Shown: piece after piece, positions 26,480 to 37,728 of the stretch
Numbering within the stretch: position 1 is the first letter of the stretch
How the letters are laid out: each line of letters opens with the position of its first letter
NCBI GenBank assembly: GCA_034509925.1
Contig: CM067526.1
Coordinates: forward strand, 3,973,501 to 4,037,500
Length of the DNA: 64,000 nt
Direction of reading: 5' to 3'
Source: Hirudinaria manillensis
Taxonomy: Eukaryota; Annelida; Clitellata; Hirudinida; Hirudinidae
Made by a program: the position numbers and the translations under genes
The notes under the pieces: model-generated
Databases searched by the model: none
Told to the model about the DNA's origin: nothing
Seen by the model: the letters and a program-made list of their open reading frames with translations, nothing else

Positions 26480-29290
26480 TTAAGGACAACAGTGGACCCT
26501 CATGTGCCTGTTAAGATTACCTGACTGAGAAAATCTCAGAAGGCAGACCTTGCACCGGTAAGGTTTCTCGCCCGAATGGATGCGCAGGTGTTTGGTAAGT
26601 GTCGAGCTATCCGAAAAAGTCTTCTTACACATGCGACACCTGTAGGGCCTCTCACCTGAGTGGGTCCTCATGTGAGTAGTAACTGAGGAGCTCTGAGAGA
26701 ATCTTCGGTCGCAAACGGAGCATCGAAACGGTTTTTCGCCGCTGTGAGTGCGTACGTGGGCGGTCAGGTTGGCCGCTTGAGAGAACGATTTGCTGCACGT
26801 GTGACAGACGTACGGTTTGTCCCCCGAGTGGGTTCTCAGGTGGGTTTTCAGGGTGCTCGGTCGAGCGTAAGTCTTGCCGCAGATCCTGCATAGATTCGGA
26901 GATCCGTTGGAGGAACCGCTGAACGTCTTTCCGGGCGTGGAGGATGTTTGCTTGAAGAAGGAAAGAGGTTTATCGACCGCCTGGAAATGGTCGCTCGGAA
27001 ACGGAGGCTGACGAAACGCGTAATTGGCAAAATGCTTTTCGAGGTTGTAGGTTCTGTTGAACCTGTTGATTTCCTGCTGCAAATGTGTTTCCGACACTTT
27101 CTTCTGATCATCTTCGCCTTCCAAAAGATTCTTTATCGAAGGGTCAGCTTCAACTCCGGATTCCATGTCTTCCTTCGACCTATTGCTGTAAAACGAGTTT
27201 GAATCGACGTTTTTTGAGCATTGAAACCTGTAGGGCGGTGGCTCGTGAAAGTAAACATTTCTTGATGAATTTTTGTAAGGTGAGAAGACGTTGTCCTGTT
27301 CCATTCCTGTTTTAACGAAATGCGAATCAACGACGTGAAATGAAGTTCCTTCATTGTTCGTTGCATAATTGTCCATGGCAGAGGAAATGTTATTTCTCAT
27401 GGAATTGTCGGAGAAGCCAGAATCGTTGGTGGAGTTCGGGAAACTTGTGGAACTGAACTGCTGAGCATCTGAGAACTTCGATAAGAAATTGTGCGACGTT
27501 GTGGCCGAAGGCGACGATGACGACGACGACGATGCAGACGAAGCGAGATCATCTCTTTCGGCGATGTTTTGAACGAATCCATCCCATTCTGAATTGTGAA
27601 ATTTTGGAGGTTTGTAATAATGGTTCGCCTGGTCGTAAGGTTTGTTTGGTTCGTAGAACCTACCACCATCTTTGGCAAAGTCGGACTCCGTGAAGTAGAT
27701 TCTGTTGGGCGAAACCACTACCTCGATGTCTGCCGATCTATTCCAGAAGAGATTCTCGTGTGTTTGGTGGAATTGCTTGGTGTTTGGAAAGAAAAGATTT
27801 TCGGATACGATGGGATTTCCGTGGATGAAGTATTTCTTCATGGATGACTGATTCGGTGGCAGTGGACCGACATTCATGGAAACATTTACGCTCATTCCTG
27901 TCGGAAAAATTGGACTGAGGTTGGTTAGGTGAGCCGGATAGCTTTGCTGGAATTGTGGCTGATGCTGGTAGCAGGTTTCGGTCGGGGGAGGTGGAAAGTA
28001 AGAATAGTACTGCGGAGGTGAAGATGTTGCAGGAAGCTGGAAGTGGGAGTCTTTGGCGGAAGAAGAGATGCATGGAGTGGACGCATGAGGGAACGACTGA
28101 GGACTTTCAGTTCTGTTTTCATTCGTCATGTTAGAGGTGTACCCTGCAAATCGCACGCATATCATCCGATGTGACGATGCTTGACGTTAAAGATATTCCA
28201 CAAGATTACCTGAATTATCCTGAGACAATTGAGTATTTTCCTCGCTGAGATGTTCACTTGTGGCATTTTCCATCCTCGTCCTCATGGATTCTGAAACTTT
28301 TCGAAGTCAAAAATGGAAATTAATTAATAATTATGGAATGCATTATTTCCATTTGATTTTATTTGATGTGAAATCGCATATTTTTCTGTTTTTGTCCATT
28401 TGAATTCATTAATTCTCCAAGATAATTTTAGAGTCGATGATTAAAATGTTATTTATTACGCTAAAAATGCATTTGAATCAATTGACAAGTTAATTAATCA
28501 ATATTTCATTAAATACCTTCTCGGTGAGCCAAAGAATCTTCGCCAGATTCGATGTCAAAATTCGCGGCTGAAGTTCCATCCAGCACGATGTACTCAGAGT
28601 TCATTCTTGAAACAAAAACATATTTATACAAAAATATATAAAAACCATACAAAACCATTGTGATGATTAACTATTCAACTTGTCAGTGTGTTAAGGCGAA
28701 GGAAAGGACCGATTAGCATTTCTCCAGTGAAATAAATTTGATATGATTTGACAATTAATATCCATTTTTAAACTAAAATTAATTTTTCTACAACTTAAAC
28801 AATTTCATCCACAACGTGTGGCATACCTGTAGTTTTCGAACGCGAAAGTCTTTGAATTATCCACACTTGACCTCTGACCTCCCTGGTCATCGGTCGTTAG
28901 ATCGTGCCTGGAAGGGGAAAATCCGTGGAGCTGGGGAGGGTGGATGTTCGCCTCGAATCTCTCTCCATTGAGAATCATTTGCTGGAAACTCGGTTGATTT
29001 CTGTTGGCGGTGAATTGAGGAATTGAACTGAGAAAATCTCCCGAATTTGGAGACTTCAAACTTCTTTCGCTATGGAGAAATCCCCTCGAGACTTCCTGAT
29101 AGTTTTCCACCTCTTGAAGTTCGTCGTCGTAGAATTCGTTTTGTCTTTTACCATTCTTGTTGAAACAACTTCCTGGCAGCTTTTGGTCCGTCCATCCGTC
29201 CGGTGAGAAATCGTGTCTCGCTTTGCCGACAAACTGTCCGTGGCAGACGCCATCTTTGGACAAAGGGTTGGGCGAATCAGAACACCACAT
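26480..29290 (-). CDS. gl: Glass, five-zinc-finger photoreceptor transcription factor
   Basis: Exons, in gene order: 29290-28827, 28605-28517, 28290-28210, 28143-26480. The phases close to 765 aa. The C terminus (residues about 629-765) holds five C2H2 zinc fingers with SGEKP/SGERP linkers. Finger 1 is [17 protein letters not shown] and the last ends [11 protein letters not shown]. Order and sequence match Drosophila Glass nearly finger by finger. The N-terminal 600 residues are low-complexity (Ser, Asn, Pro, Gln), as in other Glass proteins. Glass is a nuclear DNA-binding activator needed for photoreceptor identity and rhabdomeric opsin expression, so this locus should be active in eye tissue. 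The start is uncertain: the ATG at 29290 sits just after an acceptor-like TTCAATTCAG, so a further upstream exon may exist. Confidence 0.92.
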
Positions 29291-32200
29291 GCCCTGAATT
29301 GAAATGCATGTCTTCGTTCATTAATATCTTCAAATTGAATTCATGAGATGTGTCCGGCGAATATATTCCTTCGTTTAGTGTCTGCGTCAGCAACATTCCG
29401 CGAATAATTTTTGCGAATCATAAACAACGATCTCCGGGGTGATGACACCTCAATATAGAACTCGCTAACAGACGTTGTCATGGAAACGGGGTGAAATATT
29501 GGCAACCCTCGTCAACATTTGATACCTGTTGAAACGACCCGTGACCCCTGCTAGAGCTGGTAAGATGCCACTTTTGGGGGTGGAAACATAAGATGATGGT
29601 TATCTCACGGTAGCCATTTTTAAATGGTCATAATTCGTTGGTTCCTATACTTTCCGATTTTAAATTTTATAACCAAGTGTTTTCTGATTGTTTTGTTTCT
29701 GATGGATGATTACATATACACCTGCCGTTATAAATTAAACGTGTTTCGCGTAAATTACAAAATATTAAAAGGGACGAATTTAACGATTGTTTTTTGAATA
29801 GAGTACACGTGACATCATCATAAATATTAGTGAATGGGATCTGATTTTCATCAAAAGTTCAGACAATTGTTATGCAAATGTTGTGAACAGACAAGCTGGA
29901 GAATAAAATCCATCTCTAAAACTTCTACATTCTTTGATTTGCACGTTACAATAATTAGATTTGCACCTAAGTAGTGAATAAATAATATGCAAATATGATT
30001 ACAACTCGTTTTAGGGCTATATAAAATATTTTTATAAAAACTAATTATAAATAAATCTTAAACATAATCTACTGGTCAATGTTTAAGTCCAAATGTTTAA
30101 TCAAATAGTTAATTAAACAAATATTGTAATTGCGATAACTTTATTTTTTTTTCCTTACTCTCTCAACAGGAGTTCCACATGTACGGCCGTTAAGTAATTG
30201 GTTAACATGGATATAAAGGAACGTTAACGTTGTTATCGTTAATATTAGACTTAATGAGAAAAGCGAACAGGTGAGAATGACTTTGTAAAACACTGCACGA
30301 TCACTTATCTGAAGACAGAGTGGAACATTCCTACTTAAAACGTGGACAATTGTTAGGCGATGAAATGGTCAGATTTCACGACATGGCAATCTTTGGAGAC
30401 CCCTTGCAGGTGCGTATCCGAAATATTTTGTTTCCAAACCATCCAAAATTGAATCGAATTATATTATTATTGTCAATAATATAATTTTATTTTACTTTCG
30501 CTAATAATTTATTTTAATAATTTAGGCATTTTACTTTATTTATTTTTTAATTAATTAATTAATTACTTTAACTATTATTTTAACATCACAAACTGAAATC
30601 CATGATTACCTCAAATCTCCTTTTCAGAAAAGTTTCGTAATAAAATTGGCATTTACGTAAAAAAAAAAGTTAAGGAAATTCAATTTAAAGTGCGGCACCA
30701 AAAACTATTTATAAGAGAGGAGGTGGAGTTTGGCAGCTGATGTATTCCAATTGGTTGATGAGGATTCTGGAACTCCGTACATTGGAGCATCGGTGTTTCT
30801 CGTTTGGCCTCTGTGAGTGGTGATGATGTGTAAAAATGACTTGAACGGTTTCTCTTAATAAATCAATCCACAACACAATCTTTTAGCTGGCAAACTAACT
30901 CAGTCACCGTCCGATGGAAAGTCGTCCTTCCAGTTAAAATTTAAGATAATTTCGTTAGAGTTTTTTGGCTTGTTTATTCGTTTTAATTTCTAAAAAAAAA
31001 ATCTGCCACGGGAGATTTCCGCATTAGCTGAGTTAACAGAATGGCAGAGGAAACTGAATAATTAAAATCATAATAAAATGAAAAGAGACTTCAAGTCAAA
31101 GTCAGTTCGGAAACAGAAGACTTACGTGTGTTTAATACGCGCAACAACTTGTACGGCATCATCTTATTTGAATCTTTTGCGTTGGATTCTTATTTTCTTC
31201 GCAACAAAATTATTTCGAGTAAATTGCAGAGCGATGCGAAATTTCATTAAATGCAAGAAAATGAAACCGATAGGAGGTATTGTGAAATTAGAAATTAGAA
31301 GATGATCATAATCTGATGCATTAACAGGAGAGATGTGCAAGAAATGGATCGAAATGGATGATGTAAAATATTACCCATCAATCGTTAGAATGTCAATGAC
31401 TTAATTGTCAAAAAGGTGGAAGACGATGAAACCAAGTTGCTTTTTCCAACATAGTTGTTGACACAATATCCGTAATTCCTCCACAAATCTAAATGTCTCG
31501 GCAGATAGCATTGAAACGCGATGACGACGACGATGATATTGTCAACAACATCATTGCCACGTTGGGCACACGTTGACCTTAAGCTGTCCAATATTGGACA
31601 ATATTGTTGGCGACCCGAGTTGGGCTAACGGAGATTTGCCCACAAATCTTCTAAGGAAGAGGCGGTGAAGGAATAGATTTAACCTTTAAATTTAATATTC
31701 AGCTTACACATTTAACCCCTCATTTGATCATTAGTATAAATTTTAATTGCTGCCCCGTCAAGTTCTCGAGTCGCCCGTGTTAAGGGACACTACTAAGTTA
31801 AACAATTCTTATAAAAACCTATCCTAATATCCCCAGCATTTTATCTGTTTACGTTCTCTAACCTAGGACCCAACTATATGCAGAAACGTCATAGAAAGAT
31901 CCAGTCATAAACCCCATTATTTGACAAAGTTGAAAAATAATTAAAGTTATTTGTAATACACTGCATCAACTGAGCTTGGACAACTATAAAGCTTCGTGCC
32001 TCACACTGGCATCAAATTCACTGGAAACAGACCAAACCAAAAAATTCTTAATTTCATCAGTTTGAAACTAGAATTGCAAACATTGGAGAATGAAACCCAA
32101 CCGGAAAGTTTCAGACAAAGGTCTCGCAGTCCTGGAGCTCAATGTTTAGAACTAGCAAGAAAATGGGCCAAAGTATCAAAGACTACCTAAGATTAGTTCC

Positions 32201-32808
32201 GAATAAGCATCGCCTAAGGTATGGCAAAAGTTGCTCTTTGTTACAAAAACAACCAGCATCCACTCTCGACATTCAAATCGGCATCAGGAAATTGACAACA
32301 AATCCATGACAATAGGACATAACCATAGCACATGCCCCCATGCCTAATGTACAATAAAGAACGAATTAATTGCAGTAACAAGACATTAATTCACTCTCCA
32401 AGACCATCCATGTAATTCTAATCTCTTATGACAGGAGTCGATTTACAACCAGTCTCTAACAGTTTAACAAACCCTCAAATTTAGTTCTACCAATCATTGG
32501 ACATCTACATTGGTTCTATATATAACCAAACATTTAGAAGACTAAAATAAACACAAGCATTTGACATTTTTTATTCTTAAGAAAGTAAATTGTTAAATGT
32601 ACTTTTAAGTAAAGCCTCCCTCGAGACCACTAAAAGCAACTTGAAGGTAGGCATTCCTCAGGGGGAACCTAAATAGTAATGAAAAGCAATCACTATAAAC
32701 ATCATATCAGATATGTGAACTAACTCACTATTTCATGGCAATCAAATATGAAAGGGCAATGCCAACAAATTGCAAATAGTGGAAGAATGGAAGGCCTTAA
32801 TTACTTAC
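29291..32808. other. Intergenic, glass 5' side to QCR8 3' side
   Basis: About 3.5 kb with no gene I can support. It should contain the glass promoter and possible 5' UTR exons on the minus strand. A TATTTATAAGAG motif lies at about 30709 on the plus strand, and a CGATGACGACGACGATGAT tract near 31520. The segment up to 32,808 is probably the 3' UTR of UQCRQ. The small open frames at 31078-31305 and 31996-32190 have no recognisable features. Confidence 0.45.
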
Positions 32809-33140
32809 CTAGACCTCATGTTCATAATCCTTAGGATTTTTTCTTAATGACTCTGCATCCTTCATTGTAGCCCAGGTATACAAAGAGCCAAATATCATAG
32901 TAGCTGAAAGAAATTACAAAAACATATATTCAGCAAGCAAATTAACAAACAGATCAGGAAATCATCCAAGAAGTGAATATTACGTATAACAAATGGCACA
33001 ATGGTTCCCTTTAATCTCCTGATAGTGTTTGGAATAGACTTTTTGAAGAACCCAGCAAAGGCCTTCTGCTCATGTGGCGAGAGGGAATAATAAATTATGC
33101 CATTGACTCTGCACCCGAGATTTCCGAAACTACGTCCCAT
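32809..33140 (-). CDS. UQCRQ: Cytochrome b-c1 complex subunit 8 (QCR8/UQCRQ)
   Basis: Two coding exons, 33140-32984 and 32903-32809, joined in phase 1, encode 83 aa (the human protein has 82). The N terminus MGRSFGNL, the block YSLSPHEQKAFAGFF and the segment IPNTIRR are hallmarks of this family. A single membrane helix follows (PFVIPTMIFGSLYTWAT), then a short charged tail (RKNPKDYE). The protein is a small subunit of mitochondrial complex III in the inner membrane. The ATG directly follows a strong acceptor (TTTTTTTTACAG|CC), so there is a 5' UTR intron. The stop TAG is immediately followed by a perfect donor (AG|GTAAGT), which hints at a 3' UTR intron. Confidence 0.93.
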
Positions 33141-34664
33141 GGCTGTAAAAAAAACAATGAGGTATTACTTTGAAAGTTGCAAACTCCCAATCTCATCGAA
33201 AATACATTTAGAAATCATAAATCTGAATAAATTTATTTTAATTGGAGGTTAGGTCTTCTAGAATGGCCCCAACACATTAATCATTTGGTGAAAAGAAGCT
33301 TATTGAAATGAAAAGTAAATACTGCACTATGTCAAAATATATAATTATGACAATATAGAAATCTAGTACGCAAATAGAGTATGCATTGTTGGCAAAAGAA
33401 TTTTTAGATCACTTCAAGACCGGTGATAGTTTTTCTTGAATAAAATTTTCAAGGTTTTCAAAAACTTAATTGCGACCCAAAACAAAAAGGCAAAACTATT
33501 CTTAAAATACAAGCCTTAAATTTGACAAACCTCCAACTTATTCGGTGACCTCTACAACTAAAAATCACAACAAGCTCAACGGAAAAGAGGGGAAGTGCAT
33601 AATAGTCAATTAATTCTAAACTAGAATGAGTCTCAGCTTAAACTACATTTTAATTTACAAAATTTAAATTAATAATTTTAAACATATTATTGAATTGTTC
33701 AATTTGTTAAACTGTCGGGTTTCACAGCAGAATCATTCCTCTTAAATGTTTGGCTTTATTTCAAATACTTCGATAGAGGGAGATATTTATCTGTGAGTGA
33801 TTTTAATTTGTTGAAAATGTTTCTATAAAGTTTTTTCTTAAATTAAAACGAATTCATTAACATGCTCAAAGCTAATTGAATACTAAGAGTTAAAACTAAG
33901 GAATGATTATCACATAATTGGGTTTCTTAACCGTCACAAATTATTGCTGCGTTATGTTATTAATACTTTTTAAATAATTACTGTCGTTACAGTTTTTTTA
34001 GCCGGTATTTTCATTATTCTTATGCACTGTTTTAATCTCATTCATCTGGTTATTTTCTATAAATATTAGCAGGTTGGCAAGTATACACATATATACTTGT
34101 TTATGGTTAAGTTTAATAAGATCTGGTGCTGCAAGAATTCTAAATGTGAACCACTTGTCATAGTTCTTCGGCTGGATTTCAAACAAAATAACCACATTTT
34201 AAACTTTGAAAATAGAAATACATGGTAGACAATATCAAACGATAAATAATGTATTTGTAATAATGCAAGTCATCCAAAATATAAGCACGCACTATAGGTT
34301 TGTAGGTATTATTGATGTCATAACTAAACTGCACACAATTCGAGCAATGTTTTCTCTAACATTATATCTAAATGTAAGGGAAAACAGCACAACATTTTAG
34401 CACAATTTAGCAAAAATCTCAAGACCGTTCAAGGAACGTTAACCAACGATCGGAAACTAAGTGGATATCTAGATGCAAATCTTCTCACAAAAATGCTTGT
34501 TAGAATGTGACATAGGTTTAAAAAAAAGAAAGAAAAATAGGTTTAATTTTCAATTACAACGTTTGAAATATCAAGTGTAAAAGTATTTTAGCAATGATCA
34601 TTGACTCGAGTCTGACAACCTATTGGAACCCGACACTTAGTCTCACAATGACGGAGAACATCAT
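33141..34664. other. Intergenic, QCR8 to KCTD gene
   Basis: AT-rich, about 1.5 kb. It should include the 5' UTR and promoter of QCR8 and the 3' UTR of the KCTD gene (both minus strand). No supported additional gene. Confidence 0.5.
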
Positions 34665-35792
34665 TTATTCCCTGCAAAATACGAATTCATTATAATGATT
34701 CCACTTGGATTCTTCAAGATCCATTCCGGGCTTTAATTCGCCCCCGGCGCTATTGGTACCGGAACCACAAGAAGCGACCATTCTGAAACCGGCTTCCTGG
34801 AGCATATCGAATGCTTGCTCCAGAAAGGTGTGCTTGAGAAAAAACCTGGAGGTATATCGGTCCGTGGTGCCCCGATCAGCGTCTCTGCTCTCGTTCAGAG
34901 TGTCCTTGAAGACCTCCCTGCACAAAGCCACTCTTCCGCAAACTAAAATCCTCCACATTTTTCTGAATTTCACGTCCGCCTGGCAACCGTCTCGACCGAA
35001 TGCAAACGTGCCTCGGTAGCCAACTACAATGAAACCGGTGTCTTTAGACGGGATCGAAGACATTCTTTGTCTTGCAGTTACTTCAGGGTCAAGGTGACCG
35101 CTGGACGAGGATGAATGTTGACTTTGAAGAGGCAACATCGTCAGCGACTGGTGGCTTTCAGCAGCGATGGAATTGCATGGAATTGATGGCGGAGTTGCTG
35201 GAGAAGCTGAATTCAGTTGAGTCACGATGCCGGGAAGGCGATAAAACTCGGCTTCTTGGCGCAGACGATTTGTCTCGAGGAAGAAGTCAGGAAGTACGAG
35301 CTTGCCATTTCGTAGATAATCCAACACAAACCTGAACAGCACTCCGTCTCTGTCGATAAAGAATCTTCCTCTGAAGTCTCTTGACAGTGAAATCGCCTGA
35401 GGTTCTGAAGAAGCGATCTGCTGCGACTGGCTGCTTTTGATTTCTGGGCCAGACGATGGAGATTTATTTCTTAAAGAAAAAGCAGTGTTAAATTTGTTGG
35501 ACAAATCTGATACATTGCTTACTCCAACTGACTGGAAAAAATTCTCTTTCGCGTGAGAAATGGTTGACAGATGCCTCCTTTGAGAGAAAATGTCGAAGAG
35601 AAGTGAATTTGGCTCCGAAATTAAAGTAGCTCGAGTAGTGGCATAAACCACACCGCCAACGTTCAGTTCGACGACCGTAGAAGCAGACATGTCCTTGCTG
35701 AATGGAGCATCGACGTGATTCTGACACTGGTTTGAAGATGGTTTCCATAAACTTTGACTATTATCCAAATTTGAATCAGAGTTGTGCTGCAT
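34665..35792 (-). CDS. BTB/POZ protein of the KCTD8/12/16 group
   Basis: Single open exon; ATG at 35792 (the frame extends upstream without another ATG), 375 aa. The T1-type BTB fold starts at about residue 39 (VVELNVGG) and resumes with RDFRGRFFIDRDGVLFRF, then DYLRNGKLVLP and REAEFYRLPG. The C-terminal H1-type domain (GFIVVGYRGTFAFGRDG through YNEFVFCRE) is the part that defines KCTD8/12/16 and the fly gene tiwaz. In vertebrates this group forms pentamers that bind GABA-B receptors and G-beta-gamma; that role is inferred here. Oddity: about 62 Ser/Asn/Gln-rich residues (about 72-133) interrupt the BTB domain. Part of this (35522-35397) looks like a possible in-frame intron. Confidence 0.88.
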   Translation of the reverse strand: MQHNSDSNLDNSQSLWKPSSNQCQNHVDAPFSKDMSASTVVELNVGGVVYATTRATLISEPNSLLFDIFSQRRHLSTISHAKENFFQSVGVSNVSDLSNKFNTAFSLRNKSPSSGPEIKSSQSQQIASSEPQAISLSRDFRGRFFIDRDGVLFRFVLDYLRNGKLVLPDFFLETNRLRQEAEFYRLPGIVTQLNSASPATPPSIPCNSIAAESHQSLTMLPLQSQHSSSSSGHLDPEVTARQRMSSIPSKDTGFIVVGYRGTFAFGRDGCQADVKFRKMWRILVCGRVALCREVFKDTLNESRDADRGTTDRYTSRFFLKHTFLEQAFDMLQEAGFRMVASCGSGTNSAGGELKPGMDLEESKWNHYNEFVFCRE

Positions 35793-37728
35793 AATTTTCA
35801 AATTCTTCAATTTTCCGGCAGGACTTCAGTCGAAATTTCAATTATAAAATATTTCGACTCTAATGACTTCGATTCTTTCGCAAAAACGTTGCTTTGGTGT
35901 CAAAACGAAGCGATGTTCAATGGCACAACCCGCCGGTCCTTGTGGGACATAAATCAAGACGCAGATTAATCGAATCGCACTTTACTCAATTCGACCCAAC
36001 ATGGAATGAAAATAAGAAACGAAATCGATGCCGGATTGGTGGAAAGGATAGGCGGAAGAAGCAGATGAATGGAAAGAAGCTGAATTTGCTGCGGTCGTTG
36101 CTTGTCTACGGTCTAACAAAATTAAGCATGTCTCCTCGGAGCTGCTTGTAGGGTGCTCCATAAGTGGCCCGAATGATTGCGTAGGAATTCGTGTCAACAA
36201 CCGTGTCAGCACTTGGGCGGTGTCGGCAAAACAAATAACAATCTTTGGCCAGAAATTATTGCCACAATTAACTAATCATATATTGCAAATGTATTTCAAT
36301 GTTAAATGATGAGCCCCGATCAAGTTCTCCTTGAAAATCAATTTAATGACCATTTAATGTGTTCGGTAACAATTGAAAGTTATTAATATTTTTGAATCCA
36401 ACTCAAATTATAATATTTACATAAAAAGTTCGATATTCAGATGGTGTTCTAAAAATGAGTCCTTTCAGCAGTCAAACAGTAGCTGACTGAAGAAACCTGC
36501 GCATGGAAAAGACGATCAACTCGGAAATGAAGCATTTGAAATGTTGAAATTATAGGTATTTTTTCCAAAACAAATTTTATTTGCAAGAACAATATGATTT
36601 TTTTTTTGCAAAGCTGAACGGTGAATAAATGGTGGAATCGCAATCTATGGATGGTCTGTGAGCAATGCTCATCGAGCATCGTCAAAGCATACAAAAAAGC
36701 ATCGGCTCCAATAAGCAGCAACCATGGTGACGTTGAAAAGCCGTAAGGGCAAAGTGTGAGCATTTGATCTCGAGATTATGTTTGCATTTCTAAAGTTTTC
36801 TAAAGTGATCTTCCAACTACTTGATATTAAAACGACTAGTCATTCAAAAAACGGTCCGATGATGAGCCTCTCCACTTTACAAATGAATCCAGTAACCCTA
36901 GTGAGCAAACAATTCATGGCTGTTTCATCGAAGTACAGCTTAAATTAGCCAAATCACTCGCTGTGTTTAGAATTCGTAGAGCATTAATGAGACGTTTGCA
37001 CTTGTTTGCTTTTCTTGAAATGAATAAAAATATATAAGCAAGCAATGCTGCTAAAGGCTTGAATTGCACAGGTTAACCAATTTTTGTTTAAATAGTAATT
37101 CTTCAACAATGCTGTTTTGAATTGCAGCGCCTTTGAAGTGAGTATTTACGTTATTCGGGCGTCGGGTGTTAGATTGATTGGATTTGTACTGACTGGCAGA
37201 GTACGGGCGAAAGGGAGCATGGGGAATGTGGGATAGACCTTGGAGGACTTTAAGAAATCGAGAAAAACTGAAGACTTGGGACATTAGGAAATAAAAATTT
37301 TTTAGAGTGAGAACATTGGGCGCAGAGATACATCCTGTTAAACAAACCTTTGTACTTCATCGCCAATCACGGAAGCCTCTTTAGGAATGATGTGCGCGGG
37401 AGGTCAAAGTCGATATAAAATCCTGTGATGTCTAACGCATATGGTCGTTAAAATTTACTGGAAGAGGTTTCACTTCCTTGTTTTTAAGTTGATGGTTCAG
37501 ACCCAGCGTTTAAAACGGTTTGTGAGAATTCATGATATAATTTAGATACATCTTAATAAGCACTAAATTACCGTAAAAAATAGTATTTTAATGTTCGAAG
37601 TTATTTTCGATTTGACTTGTGTTAGTGAGATTTGATCAGGAGTGCAGGAGAGTGTGATTATTAATGGAATTTTCTTATGGAAGGTATTATTTTACTTCAA
37701 AAACTTAAATCGTTTGTTTATTGAACAG
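35793..37728. other. Intergenic, KCTD gene to endoglycoceramidase
   Basis: About 1.9 kb, between divergently transcribed genes, so it should hold both promoters. An acceptor (TTGAACAG) lies directly before the endoglycoceramidase ATG, which suggests a 5' UTR exon somewhere in 36800-37640. No supported coding sequence. Confidence 0.5.

Noticed and set aside
26652-28122. Several open frames on both strands inside the glass exon
   Set aside because: Shadows of the long Glass reading frame, without their own domains.
36449-36763. 104-codon minus-strand frame
   Set aside because: AT-rich, no signal, no domain, and lies in the promoter region between two divergent genes.
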